Shown here piece by piece: positions 1 to 5,574 of a stretch of DNA of 9,226 bases (position 1 is its first letter; each line of letters opens with the position of its first letter). Source of the stretch: Saprospiraceae bacterium (lineage in GTDB: Bacteria > Bacteroidota > Bacteroidia > Chitinophagales > Saprospiraceae); the NCBI GenBank assembly GCA_947441325.1, contig CANETR010000053.1, positions 1 through 9,226 on the forward strand. The letters run 5' to 3'. The translations under genes and the position numbers were made by a program. The notes below the pieces were generated by a model that ran no database searches, was not told the DNA's origin, and saw only the letters and a program-made list of their open reading frames with translations.

Positions 1-200
1 CAAAACTTTCACAGAGCCTCTCAAAACTTCAAAATTTGGAAGTACTCGACCTTCGCTACAATACCACCTTGAAATATCTGCCCGAAAGCATTCGCAACCT
101 GAAAAAACTAAAAGTGCTTTACCTGCACAATGTTGCACTTTCTGCTGCCGAAAAGGCCTGTATTGCAGAATGGCTGCCTCAGGTGAAAGTGTATTATTAA
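1..200 (+). CDS. Leucine-rich repeat protein, C-terminal end (5' truncated)
   Basis: An open frame enters from the left edge (first full codon at position 3) and ends at TAA 198-200. The 65 visible residues contain two leucine-rich-repeat units. One has the core LEVLDLRYN and the next begins LPESIRNLKKLKVLYLHN, the usual LxxLxxLxLxxN pattern of bacterial LRR proteins. A short cap follows, rich in Ala and Glu and containing one Cys and one Trp, and ends VKVYY. LRR domains generally bind protein partners; nothing here shows which partner or where the protein acts, because the N-terminus lies outside the window. The next gene starts 19 bases later on the same strand, so the two may be co-transcribed. 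The LRR call is firm and the specific role is unknown. Confidence 0.8.
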   Translation, partial: KLSQSLSKLQNLEVLDLRYNTTLKYLPESIRNLKKLKVLYLHNVALSAAEKACIAEWLPQVKVYY

Positions 201-219
201 ATAATCAAAATCAAGCGCT

Positions 220-861
220 TTGATAGCAGCAATATTCGAAGGCATAGGCTGGGGACTCTTACTGAGTGTACTCACCGGGCCCATATTTTTCACCATTGTA
301 CAGGTAAGTATGGAACGCGGTTTCAGAGCTGGCTTGGCTTTGGTTTCGGGGCAATGGCTCAGCGATTTTATTTATATAGGCCTGGCAATTTGGGGTGCGG
401 GCTACATGCTCATGCTCGATACAGACCCAGCCTTTAAAGAAACACTCAGTTTTTATTTGGGCACTATAGGTGCGATATTTCTCAGCATATTAGGATTGGT
501 GCTTTTGTTGACGCAGGCGAAAAATAAGGGAACAGGCAGTTTGTCCAATTCCAAGACGGAGGCAGCCTTTTTTATTCAGGGTTTTCTTATAAATACACTT
601 ACCCCTTTTCCGATTTTCTTTTGGATTTCGCTCATGAGTTCAGCCATAGGTCGAGGAATGCAAGGCATAGAAACGGTCATTTTATTGTGTACAGTGATGC
701 TTGTAGTAATTTTGACAGACCTGTTAAAAGTGTATGCTGCCCGTAAATTAGGAAGCTTTGTGAATGCAAAGTACACCCATCTTTTGCGTAGGCTTGCAGG
801 TTTGGCACTGATATTGTCAGGTGTACTCATGTTGTGGAGAATTTATTTTCTCAATGCTTAG
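220..861 (+). CDS. LysE/RhtB-family membrane exporter
   Basis: This gene encodes a 213-residue, very hydrophobic inner-membrane protein with about six membrane segments (roughly residues 5-27, 40-62, 74-98, 115-138, 147-170 and 186-210). The N-terminus shows the family signature: Gly20-Pro21 followed by FF, then Q28-x-S30-x-x-x-G34-x-x-x-G38. A second conserved element, N125-x-x-x-P129 leading to F134-W135, lies at the start of segment 4. Proteins of this family export amino acids or related small molecules using the proton gradient; the substrate cannot be read from sequence. The start appears to be TTG at 220. An in-frame stop lies at 202-204, no ATG or GTG lies between, and the next ATG (Met31) would remove the conserved GP motif. 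The following gene begins 29 bases after the stop. Family assignment is confident and the substrate is unknown. Confidence 0.85.
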   Translation: MIAAIFEGIGWGLLLSVLTGPIFFTIVQVSMERGFRAGLALVSGQWLSDFIYIGLAIWGAGYMLMLDTDPAFKETLSFYLGTIGAIFLSILGLVLLLTQAKNKGTGSLSNSKTEAAFFIQGFLINTLTPFPIFFWISLMSSAIGRGMQGIETVILLCTVMLVVILTDLLKVYAARKLGSFVNAKYTHLLRRLAGLALILSGVLMLWRIYFLNA

Positions 862-890
862 TTTTAATTAATCATATTAAAAATATTACC

Positions 891-2000
891 ATGCAAAAAA
901 TTGCGCTTTTGTTTGTGCTTAGTCTTTTTTCAATTCTTTTAAAAGCTCAAAGCAGTGAACATTATCTGCTTTATGATGCTGCTTGTGTCCAAAAATTTGA
1001 TTACGAACGCAATGAGGAGTACAATGACCTGGCTTTTTGGGATTATCATTTAAAGCTTAACGATAAAAAAACCTTGATTTTCAGGGTTTTGAAACAGGAA
1101 GCATACGTGGATGAAATAGCAGCGCTCGACAAAGAACCCTTACGTTGTAATGACGAGCAATTTTTAGATAGTAATTTCATTAGCGATATAAACAGTTCAA
1201 AAAAATCCTTAAGTATAGCTGAATACAATAAAGAGAAAAAAAACTATCGCATGTACAGCGTAAAGAAAGTGATTGTACACAATGCAATTGGCAATGGTTT
1301 TGAAATGATGGGCGATTATAAATTGTTTTTTAATAACAAAACCAAGGTAGGTGATAATGTTGACAGCAGTGGCGGTAGAGTACTTTATATGGGTGCAATA
1401 AAAATTCAGTGTTTCAATCTGCATCATTTCAGAGCTTATGATAAGGTACAACCTAGATTCTCCGAAGAGTTTTATTATGCCGAACAGATTGGTTTATTCA
1501 AAATATCAAAGGATCCGGGTATTTTAGATCTGGCCTATATTAATGGTGTCGATATCAATGAGTACCTGAAAAGCAAATGCAAAAACAGCACAGTTGATAA
1601 AGTTAAAGAACCAATAGCACAGAAAGACAGCTTCGTTTTGGATTCAGATGGCATGTACAGCATCAAATCGGGTGATAATCTGTATAAGCTTGCCAATTTT
1701 TTCAATACCAGAGTGGATGTAATTATGGGTTTGAACAATATGAAAACAGCAGAACTAAAATTGGGTCAAAAAATTAAGGTTAAAGATGACGGCAGTTACA
1801 AGGATTTGAATCCAATTATTAGAAAAGATGAAAAAAGCAAAGAAGCTTTAAAAATTCACATCGTCAGACAGGGCGAAATCCTTCAGGATATAGCTTCTAA
1901 ATATAAAGTCAGCGTTCAGGAAATTATGAAGCTGAATAATTTGAAAGACAGTAAAATTGAAATTTTCCAGGAGCTAGTCATAGAAAAAATTAAACCCTGA
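891..2000 (+). CDS. Secreted protein with two C-terminal LysM domains
   Basis: The product has 369 residues. The ATG at 891 is preferred over an in-frame non-ATG start at 834. It gives a clean signal peptide (Met-Gln-Lys, a hydrophobic stretch, then LLKAQS, with cleavage near residue 19), whereas the longer form would overlap the exporter gene. Residues about 20-235 form a region I do not recognise, rich in Tyr, Lys and Asp. A lysine-rich linker leads to LysM 1 (about 256-297, with SGDNLYKLANFF and LNNM) and LysM 2 (about 322-367, with RQGEILQDIASKYKVS and LNNL). LysM domains bind N-acetylglucosamine polymers such as peptidoglycan, so the protein probably sits on the cell wall in the periplasm. 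No catalytic motif is evident, so it could be a structural or adaptor protein. The LysM and signal-peptide calls are confident; the overall function is unknown. Confidence 0.85.
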   Translation: MQKIALLFVLSLFSILLKAQSSEHYLLYDAACVQKFDYERNEEYNDLAFWDYHLKLNDKKTLIFRVLKQEAYVDEIAALDKEPLRCNDEQFLDSNFISDINSSKKSLSIAEYNKEKKNYRMYSVKKVIVHNAIGNGFEMMGDYKLFFNNKTKVGDNVDSSGGRVLYMGAIKIQCFNLHHFRAYDKVQPRFSEEFYYAEQIGLFKISKDPGILDLAYINGVDINEYLKSKCKNSTVDKVKEPIAQKDSFVLDSDGMYSIKSGDNLYKLANFFNTRVDVIMGLNNMKTAELKLGQKIKVKDDGSYKDLNPIIRKDEKSKEALKIHIVRQGEILQDIASKYKVSVQEIMKLNNLKDSKIEIFQELVIEKIKP

Positions 2001-2031
2001 CATAAAAATTCTTTAAAAATCAGGATTTAAA

Positions 2032-2060
2032 TTGAAAAAGCTTTATTTTAGCATTCTTTG
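2032..2060 (+). promoter_or_regulatory. Possible Bacteroidota-type promoter for the DUF2147 gene
   Basis: TTG at 2032-2034 is followed after 18 bases by ATTCTTTG at 2053-2060. This matches the Bacteroidota -7 element TANNTTTG at six of eight positions including the N positions (the leading TA is AT). Transcription would start near 2067, leaving an AT-rich leader of about 30 bases before the ATG at 2099. The -7 match is imperfect, so this is tentative. Confidence 0.35.
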
Positions 2061-2098
2061 ATAGCAAAACTATTTATTTAAACCAAAACACGCGAATT

Positions 2099-2557
2099 AT
2101 GAAAATGGCAAATATTTTAAGTGCAATATTTTTGTTGTTGTTTTTTGTTCAGCATACAAGCTTTGCCCAAACTTCTGTAGGTGGAAAAACCTGTATTGGT
2201 GTATGGAAAACGGTAGATGATGAAACCGGGAAAGCCCGCTCTCATGTACGTATATGGGAAGAAAAAGGAAAATTCTACGGTAAGGTTGAAAAGTTACTGA
2301 ATCGTACAGCTGATGAAGATGTTGACCCGATTTGTAATGTATGTCCAGGTGACAGAAAAGGTAAAAAAGTGTTAGGTATGTCTATCCTTAGAGGCATGGT
2401 AAAAGAAAGTAACCGTTATGGGCAAGGTACAATTCTCGATCCTAAAAAAGGAAAAGAATACAGCTGTACTATGTGGATGACAAATAAGGACACACTAATG
2501 GTTCGTGGCTGGTGGGGAGCTTTTTACCGCACGCAAACATGGTATAGAATCGAGTAA
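2099..2557 (+). CDS. Secreted DUF2147 family protein
   Basis: The product has 152 residues and a signal peptide (hydrophobic stretch 6-17, then HTSFA with cleavage after Ala23), so it is exported. The mature part of about 129 residues has the conserved blocks of DUF2147. These are GVWKTVDDETGKARS (34-48), a YGKV block at 60-63, DPICNVCPGDRKGKKVLGM from 76 with Cys79 and Cys82 as a CxxC pair, the GTILDPKKGKEYSC block, and a C-terminal VRGWWGAFYRTQTW block. The family is widespread in Bacteroidota and Proteobacteria and is thought to form a small beta-barrel. No reaction is established that I know of. An alternative start at Met3 (2105) would not change the signal peptide materially. It appears to be a single-gene unit, with a possible promoter at 2032 and a hairpin about 90 bases after the stop. 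Confidence 0.88.
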   Translation: MKMANILSAIFLLLFFVQHTSFAQTSVGGKTCIGVWKTVDDETGKARSHVRIWEEKGKFYGKVEKLLNRTADEDVDPICNVCPGDRKGKKVLGMSILRGMVKESNRYGQGTILDPKKGKEYSCTMWMTNKDTLMVRGWWGAFYRTQTWYRIE

Positions 2558-2591
2558 TTTGATGCGGGTGAACGCTAATAAATAAAAAAAG

Positions 2592-2626
2592 GTTTGTTTA
2601 AATCTCGTTTTTATTTTAAACAGAAC
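2592..2626. repeat. AT-rich imperfect inverted repeat after the DUF2147 gene
   Basis: The 11 bases at 2592-2602 (GTTTGTTTAAA) pair with 2615-2626 apart from one bulged C, around a 12-base loop. The arms are almost entirely A/T and no T-run follows directly, so it is a weak candidate for an RNA 3' end. It lies 35 bases after the DUF2147 stop, within the 208-base gap 2558-2765. Confidence 0.3.
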
Positions 2627-2649
2627 AAAATAAAATTTTGAAAAAAATA

Positions 2650-2684
2650 GGGTGCTTGTACAACATTTGTACAAGCACCTCCGT
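2650..2684 (+). terminator. Strong 13-bp hairpin, probable bidirectional terminator
   Basis: Arms 2651-2663 and 2667-2679 are perfectly complementary (13 bp, with a G-T pair possible at 2650/2680) around a 3-base loop. Four T's follow at 2684-2687 after CCG on the plus strand. A-rich sequence precedes the hairpin, so the minus-strand transcript would also carry a U-rich tail. It is the most stable structure in the gap between the DUF2147 gene and the 80-residue protein gene. Each arm contains the palindrome TTGTACAA, which leaves open a DNA-binding role instead. Confidence 0.6.
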
Positions 2685-2765
2685 TTTATAGATGTAATCA
2701 GAATTTAATTTCAATTCAATTATTGTTTTAGTTAAAATAAGTCTTTTTCATTCAAATCAATTTCT

Positions 2766-3008
2766 ATGAAACATCAGTTTACAATACACCATCTTATCTC
2801 TTATCTTTACAATGAATTAAGCCTTCTTGAAAAAGCCGCTATTAAACAGGCCTTGAGAGAAGATGAACAGTTGTCTAATCAACTCAATTTACTCAAAGAA
2901 AGTCAAAAACAATTGACTGATATAGAACTTGAGCCAGAGAAAAACTGTTTAGATAATATTCTTAATTACGGCAAAAGCAATAGATTGGAAAAAATGCATA
3001 AAAGTTAA
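2766..3008 (+). CDS. Small helical protein, conserved Bacteroidota type, function unknown
   Basis: The product has 80 residues, no signal peptide and no membrane segment, so it is predicted cytoplasmic. The N-terminal pattern, in which HHLISYLYNELSLLEKAAI is followed by an Ala/Leu/Glu helix with many Gln and Lys, resembles short proteins common in Bacteroidota. Those in turn resemble the N-terminal part of anti-sigma factors (a LIxYLYNEL helix, then an acidic-basic helix). The zinc-binding HxxxCxxC of classical ZAS anti-sigma factors is absent; the only Cys is near the C-terminus. The C-terminal part (CLDNILNYGKS) fits the tail of that small-protein group as I remember it. ATG 2766 is the only sensible start, in an AT-rich leader. 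A clear terminator follows at 3026. It is probably a real gene, but no function should be assigned. Confidence 0.7.
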   Translation: MKHQFTIHHLISYLYNELSLLEKAAIKQALREDEQLSNQLNLLKESQKQLTDIELEPEKNCLDNILNYGKSNRLEKMHKS

Positions 3009-3025
3009 TAGGGTTAAATGATTTT

Positions 3026-3060
3026 AAGCCAATCCTTCAACCCTGAGGGATTGGTTTTTT
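3026..3060 (+). terminator. Intrinsic terminator after the 80-residue protein gene
   Basis: CCAATCC (3029-3035) pairs with GGATTGG (3048-3054) around a 12-base loop. The stem extends outward through A/G-T pairs into a run of T's at 3055-3061. It begins 18 bases after the stop codon at 3008, which is a textbook Rho-independent layout. Confidence 0.85.
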
Positions 3061-3073
3061 TAATTGATTTATA

Positions 3074-3101
3074 TTGGTTTAAAAAAATAATCCTAACTTT
3101 G
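3074..3101 (+). promoter_or_regulatory. Bacteroidota-type promoter for the small lipoprotein gene
   Basis: TTG at 3074-3076 is followed after 17 bases by TAACTTTG at 3094-3101, an exact match to the Bacteroidota -7 consensus TANNTTTG. Transcription would begin near 3108, giving a leader of about 45 bases before ATG 3154. This also argues against the TTG at 3112 as the translation start. Confidence 0.65.
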
Positions 3102-3153
3102 TGCTAACGTTTTGATTCTGAGCATTATTAAAATTGATAAAATACTAAAAACC

Positions 3154-3345
3154 ATGAAAAAGAAAATTATTTCACTTCTAAGCCTGGCACTAGTTGTCAT
3201 AATCCTAAGCTCCTGTGCTTCCTCCGTTAAAAAACGCAAAGGCTGCCGCGGAAACGGAAGCTGGTACGGAAATCGCAATCTTGGTGCAGTAGAACAAAAT
3301 AATCAGCAGGAAATTTACCAATTGAGCGCTTCAATTAACAAATAG
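3154..3345 (+). CDS. Small basic lipoprotein, function unknown
   Basis: The product has 63 residues. ATG 3154 gives a classical lipoprotein signal (MKKK, hydrophobic stretch 5-18, lipobox LSSC with Cys21 as the lipidated residue). A TTG at 3112 is in frame but would bury the signal and lies almost at the predicted transcript start. The mature peptide of 43 residues is strongly basic at first (VKKRKGCRGNGSWYGNRN, residues 25-42), with a second Cys at 31 and a Gly/Asn/Trp/Tyr patch. It ends in a polar tail rich in Gln and Asn. No acidic residues follow Cys21, so the acidic surface-export signal described for Bacteroidota lipoproteins is missing and a periplasm-facing position is more likely. 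The gene has its own promoter (3074) and terminator (3374). I recall short lipoproteins with a similar GNGSWYGNRN patch in Bacteroidota, but no known role. Confidence 0.8.
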   Translation: MKKKIISLLSLALVVIILSSCASSVKKRKGCRGNGSWYGNRNLGAVEQNNQQEIYQLSASINK

Positions 3346-3373
3346 TACTTCAACTGCTAATAAAAGATAATTG

Positions 3374-3403
3374 CCATCCCACACTAAAAGGGGATGGTTT
3401 TTT
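3374..3403 (+). terminator. Intrinsic terminator after the small lipoprotein gene
   Basis: CCATCCC (3374-3380) pairs with GGGATGG (3391-3397) around a 10-base loop and is followed by TTTTTT at 3398-3403. It sits 28 bases after the lipoprotein stop. Its T-run overlaps the stop codon of the converging cytochrome-b5-like gene, so it separates the two convergent transcripts. Confidence 0.88.
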
Positions 3404-3638
3404 ATTTTAGCCTCCCAACTGCTGTAAATTTACTAAATACCATCTCGGTATGCGGCGCATCTTTTAATTCTGCACTTAGGTCCTGACCAGCCCAATGTTC
3501 ATAATGTTTTCCATTACGCCACAAACGGCTCAAGGTGACATCATAAATTATACCTTCGTATGCTACCCATATTTCTTCCATATCCTGTCCGTTGCGAAGT
3601 GCAAGCTGACCTTTACTGTAAAGAGGTAAATTTTCCAT
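3402..3638 (-). CDS. Cytochrome b5-like heme-binding domain protein
   Basis: The product has 78 residues and consists almost wholly of one cytochrome b5-like (predicted heme/steroid-binding) domain, without signal peptide or membrane anchor, so it is probably cytoplasmic. The visible core is WVAYEGIIYDVTLSRLWRNG (24-43), then H45-Y-E-H48-W-A-G51-Q-D-L, then A61-P-H63. In cytochrome b5 the two heme ligands are the His of HPGG and a later His. Here the natural equivalents are His48 (HWAG) and His63 (APH). Small stand-alone proteins of this type are common in bacteria and their redox partners are mostly unknown. The start is ATG at 3636-3638. It is transcribed away from atpB, and no clear -7 consensus was found upstream of it. 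The fold is confident and the role is open. Confidence 0.85.
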   Translation of the reverse strand: MENLPLYSKGQLALRNGQDMEEIWVAYEGIIYDVTLSRLWRNGKHYEHWAGQDLSAELKDAPHTEMVFSKFTAVGRLK

Positions 3639-3856
3639 TATAAATTGATTGGGCAGTTTTATAGAATTGGTTATTTAATTCGGTATAATTTATTTAAGCA
3701 GAATAAAATGAAAATATAAATATTTTTCGCGTGGTAAAAAGCAAGTATTTTAAAATAATTTAAAATATAATTTTACAAACTTGAGTTTAAAAACTTTTCC
3801 ATTTGGCAAATTATAAGTGCAAATATGCATTAAAGTCACAAAAAAAGTGAATTTCA
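3639..3856. other. AT-rich divergent intergenic region
   Basis: This is most of the 272-base gap between the minus-strand cytochrome-b5-like gene and atpB. It is very AT-rich, with many A and T runs and a short inverted repeat (AAACTTGAGTTT near 3778-3789). I see no coding frame, RNA gene or strong hairpin. The only convincing element in the gap is the atpB promoter at its right end. The promoter of the minus-strand gene must also lie here but has no consensus match that I can identify. Confidence 0.5.
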
Positions 3857-3887
3857 TTTGCTATGCTTGACAAAGTGCATATCTTTG
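3857..3887 (+). promoter_or_regulatory. Promoter of the ATP synthase operon
   Basis: TTTG at 3857-3860 and TATCTTTG at 3880-3887 are separated by 19 bases. Both match the Bacteroidota -33 (TTTG) and -7 (TANNTTTG) consensus exactly. Transcription would start near 3893, leaving a short leader of about 18 A/T-rich bases before atpB at 3911. There is no Shine-Dalgarno-like sequence, as is usual in this phylum. It is the best promoter match in the window, in keeping with a highly expressed operon. Confidence 0.75.
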
Positions 3888-3910
3888 CAGCAAAATTAAA
3901 ATAGGTTTTT

Positions 3911-5185
3911 ATGTTCGCTTATATAAATGTGCTGAAACTTTCCATTATTGCTTTATTTCTGGTTTTCAACAGCCCTGTAAAGGCTGCCGATGCTGAAGAT
4001 CCAACTGCTGCAGTAATGCATCATATCGGCGATGCACATCAGTTTCAGATTTTTGGTGATATATACTTACCGCTACCTTGTATAGCATATTCAAAAGACG
4101 GTTTTTTCTTCAGTCTTTCAAGTGCCTTTGAATACGATGCAGCTACCCACATGAGCAAAAATGCGATCAATGGATATGTCATATCTCATGATGTATTAAA
4201 ACGTCTGGTTGATGATGAAGGTAACTCTCCCCAAGGAATCAAGAATTTAAGTGCAGGTCATGGAGGTGAACATTCACACGAAGGCCACGACCATTCACAC
4301 GATGGACATGATCATGCACATGACAATCACGACCATGGACACAAAGAAAAAGCAGAAAAAGGCGCACATGGAGAAACGGTCGTATTGGATGGTAAACATT
4401 ATAAACTTGAATCGGCAAGTGCTCTGCAGGGAGTAACAAGCTGGTTCGATTTCTCTATTACCAAAAATGTCTTTGCGATGTTTTTGTCTATGATTTTGCT
4501 GATTGTTATTTTCAGTTCTGTAAGCAGCGCCTACAAAAAGCGCAGTGGTAAAGCACCGAAAGGACTTCAGTCTTTCTTTGAGGTTATCATTGTTTTCATG
4601 CGAGATGAAGTTATTAAGCCTGCAATAGGTCACAAATGGGAAAAATTCTTTCCTTACCTAATGACAACTTTCTTCTTCATTCTATTTGCCAACATTCTTG
4701 GTCTAATTCCATTTTTCCCTGGTAGCGCAAATGTAACCGGTAATCTTGGTGTAACTATTATTTTGGCGGTATTTACCTTTATTGTAACTAATATCAATGG
4801 AAACGGTCATTACTGGAGACACGTCTTTGCAATGCCTGGTGTTCCAAAAGCAATTCTGATATTGCTTACACCAATAGAGATTGTCGGTTTGTTCATTAAG
4901 CCAGTCACTTTGCTGATTCGTTTGTTTGCAAATATTACAGCAGGCCATATTATCATTTTAAGCCTTGTAAGTTTGATCTTTGTGTTTAGCAAAGGAGGCG
5001 AAAGTATTGGCGGGGCATTTGGCGGCGGAGCAATTGCAGTACCTTTTGTATTTGCAATGAACTTCCTGGAATTGTTTGTTGCCTTCCTTCAGGCATTCAT
5101 CTTTACATTGTTATCATCAATTTATATCGGTTCGGCTGTTGAAGAACATCATCACGAACATGAGCACGAAGGAGCTCATCATTAA
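3911..5185 (+). CDS. atpB: ATP synthase F0 subunit a
   Basis: Subunit a forms the two proton half-channels beside the c-ring. The protein has 424 residues against 271 in E. coli. The excess is N-terminal: a signal peptide (cleavage near Ala25), then about 150 residues expected in the periplasm. That part has a conserved-looking segment (YDAATHMSKNAINGYVISHD) and a His-rich stretch, residues 117-144, built on a 7-residue repeat. Five membrane segments follow (about 187-205, 246-268, 276-298, 316-360 as a long hairpin, 374-408). Arg337 in LLIRLFANITAGH is the essential arginine (E. coli R210), with Asn341 and Gln394 (E. coli Q252) also present. His346 and Glu387 stand where E. coli has E219 and H245, the swapped pair also found in mitochondria. 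The C-terminus ends in a second His/Glu cluster (413-424). It is the first gene of the operon. No atpI or atpZ lies between the promoter and this gene. Confidence 0.97.
   Translation: MFAYINVLKLSIIALFLVFNSPVKAADAEDPTAAVMHHIGDAHQFQIFGDIYLPLPCIAYSKDGFFFSLSSAFEYDAATHMSKNAINGYVISHDVLKRLVDDEGNSPQGIKNLSAGHGGEHSHEGHDHSHDGHDHAHDNHDHGHKEKAEKGAHGETVVLDGKHYKLESASALQGVTSWFDFSITKNVFAMFLSMILLIVIFSSVSSAYKKRSGKAPKGLQSFFEVIIVFMRDEVIKPAIGHKWEKFFPYLMTTFFFILFANILGLIPFFPGSANVTGNLGVTIILAVFTFIVTNINGNGHYWRHVFAMPGVPKAILILLTPIEIVGLFIKPVTLLIRLFANITAGHIIILSLVSLIFVFSKGGESIGGAFGGGAIAVPFVFAMNFLELFVAFLQAFIFTLLSSIYIGSAVEEHHHEHEHEGAHH
4280..4342 (+). repeat. Three 21-bp units coding an HDH-type histidine repeat in atpB
   Basis: Three consecutive 21-base units (4280-4300, 4301-4321, 4322-4342) encode EGHDHSH, DGHDHAH and DNHDHGH. 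The amino-acid pattern is tightly kept while third codon positions differ (CAC/CAT, GAC/GAT), which suggests an old duplication kept for its protein sequence. The stretch from residue 117 to 144 holds 12 histidines. Confidence 0.9.
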
Positions 5186-5434
<249 letters not shown>

Positions 5435-5462
5435 TTACCTGTCCCTCTGGACAAAAAAAGAC

Positions 5463-5498
5463 AACAGAGCCGTCAACGATTGGTTGACGGCCTGTTTT
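5463..5498 (+). terminator. 14-bp hairpin between atpE and atpF (leaky terminator or mRNA 3'-end stabiliser)
   Basis: GCCGTCAAC (5469-5477) pairs perfectly with GTTGACGGC (5483-5491) around the 5-base loop GATTG. With one bulged A (5468) the stem continues through AACAG (5463-5467) and CTGTT (5492-5496), 14 pairs in all, ending in TGTTTT. A smaller hairpin (TGTCC/GGACA, 5440-5453) lies just before it. It begins 28 bases after the atpE stop inside the operon, so it is probably only partly terminating, or it protects the 3' end of an atpB-atpE message. Confidence 0.6.
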
Positions 5499-5574
5499 AA
5501 GTCTGAAATTAAAAATAAAACAATCAGGTTAAAGGGTTTAAACTCTTTCTTATCAATACTATATCTAAACATTT

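Noticed and set aside
834..890. Longer N-terminus for the LysM protein starting at 834
   Set aside because: It would overlap the end of the LysE-family gene and place 19 extra residues before a clean signal peptide; ATG 891 fits better.
3112..3153. TTG start for the small lipoprotein
   Set aside because: It lies about 4 bases after the predicted transcript start and would put 14 residues ahead of a perfect lipoprotein signal.
4239..4633. Open frames on both strands over the His-rich part of atpB (minus 4239-4439 and 4295-4633, plus 4251-4436)
   Set aside because: They are shadows of the CAC/CAT-rich repeat, which lacks stops in other frames. Their translations are low-complexity and lie wholly inside atpB.
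5531..5548. Palindrome AAAGGGTTTAAACTCTTT before atpF as an operator
   Set aside because: It is perfect only when G-T pairs are counted and has no loop, so it is likely chance in AT-rich DNA.
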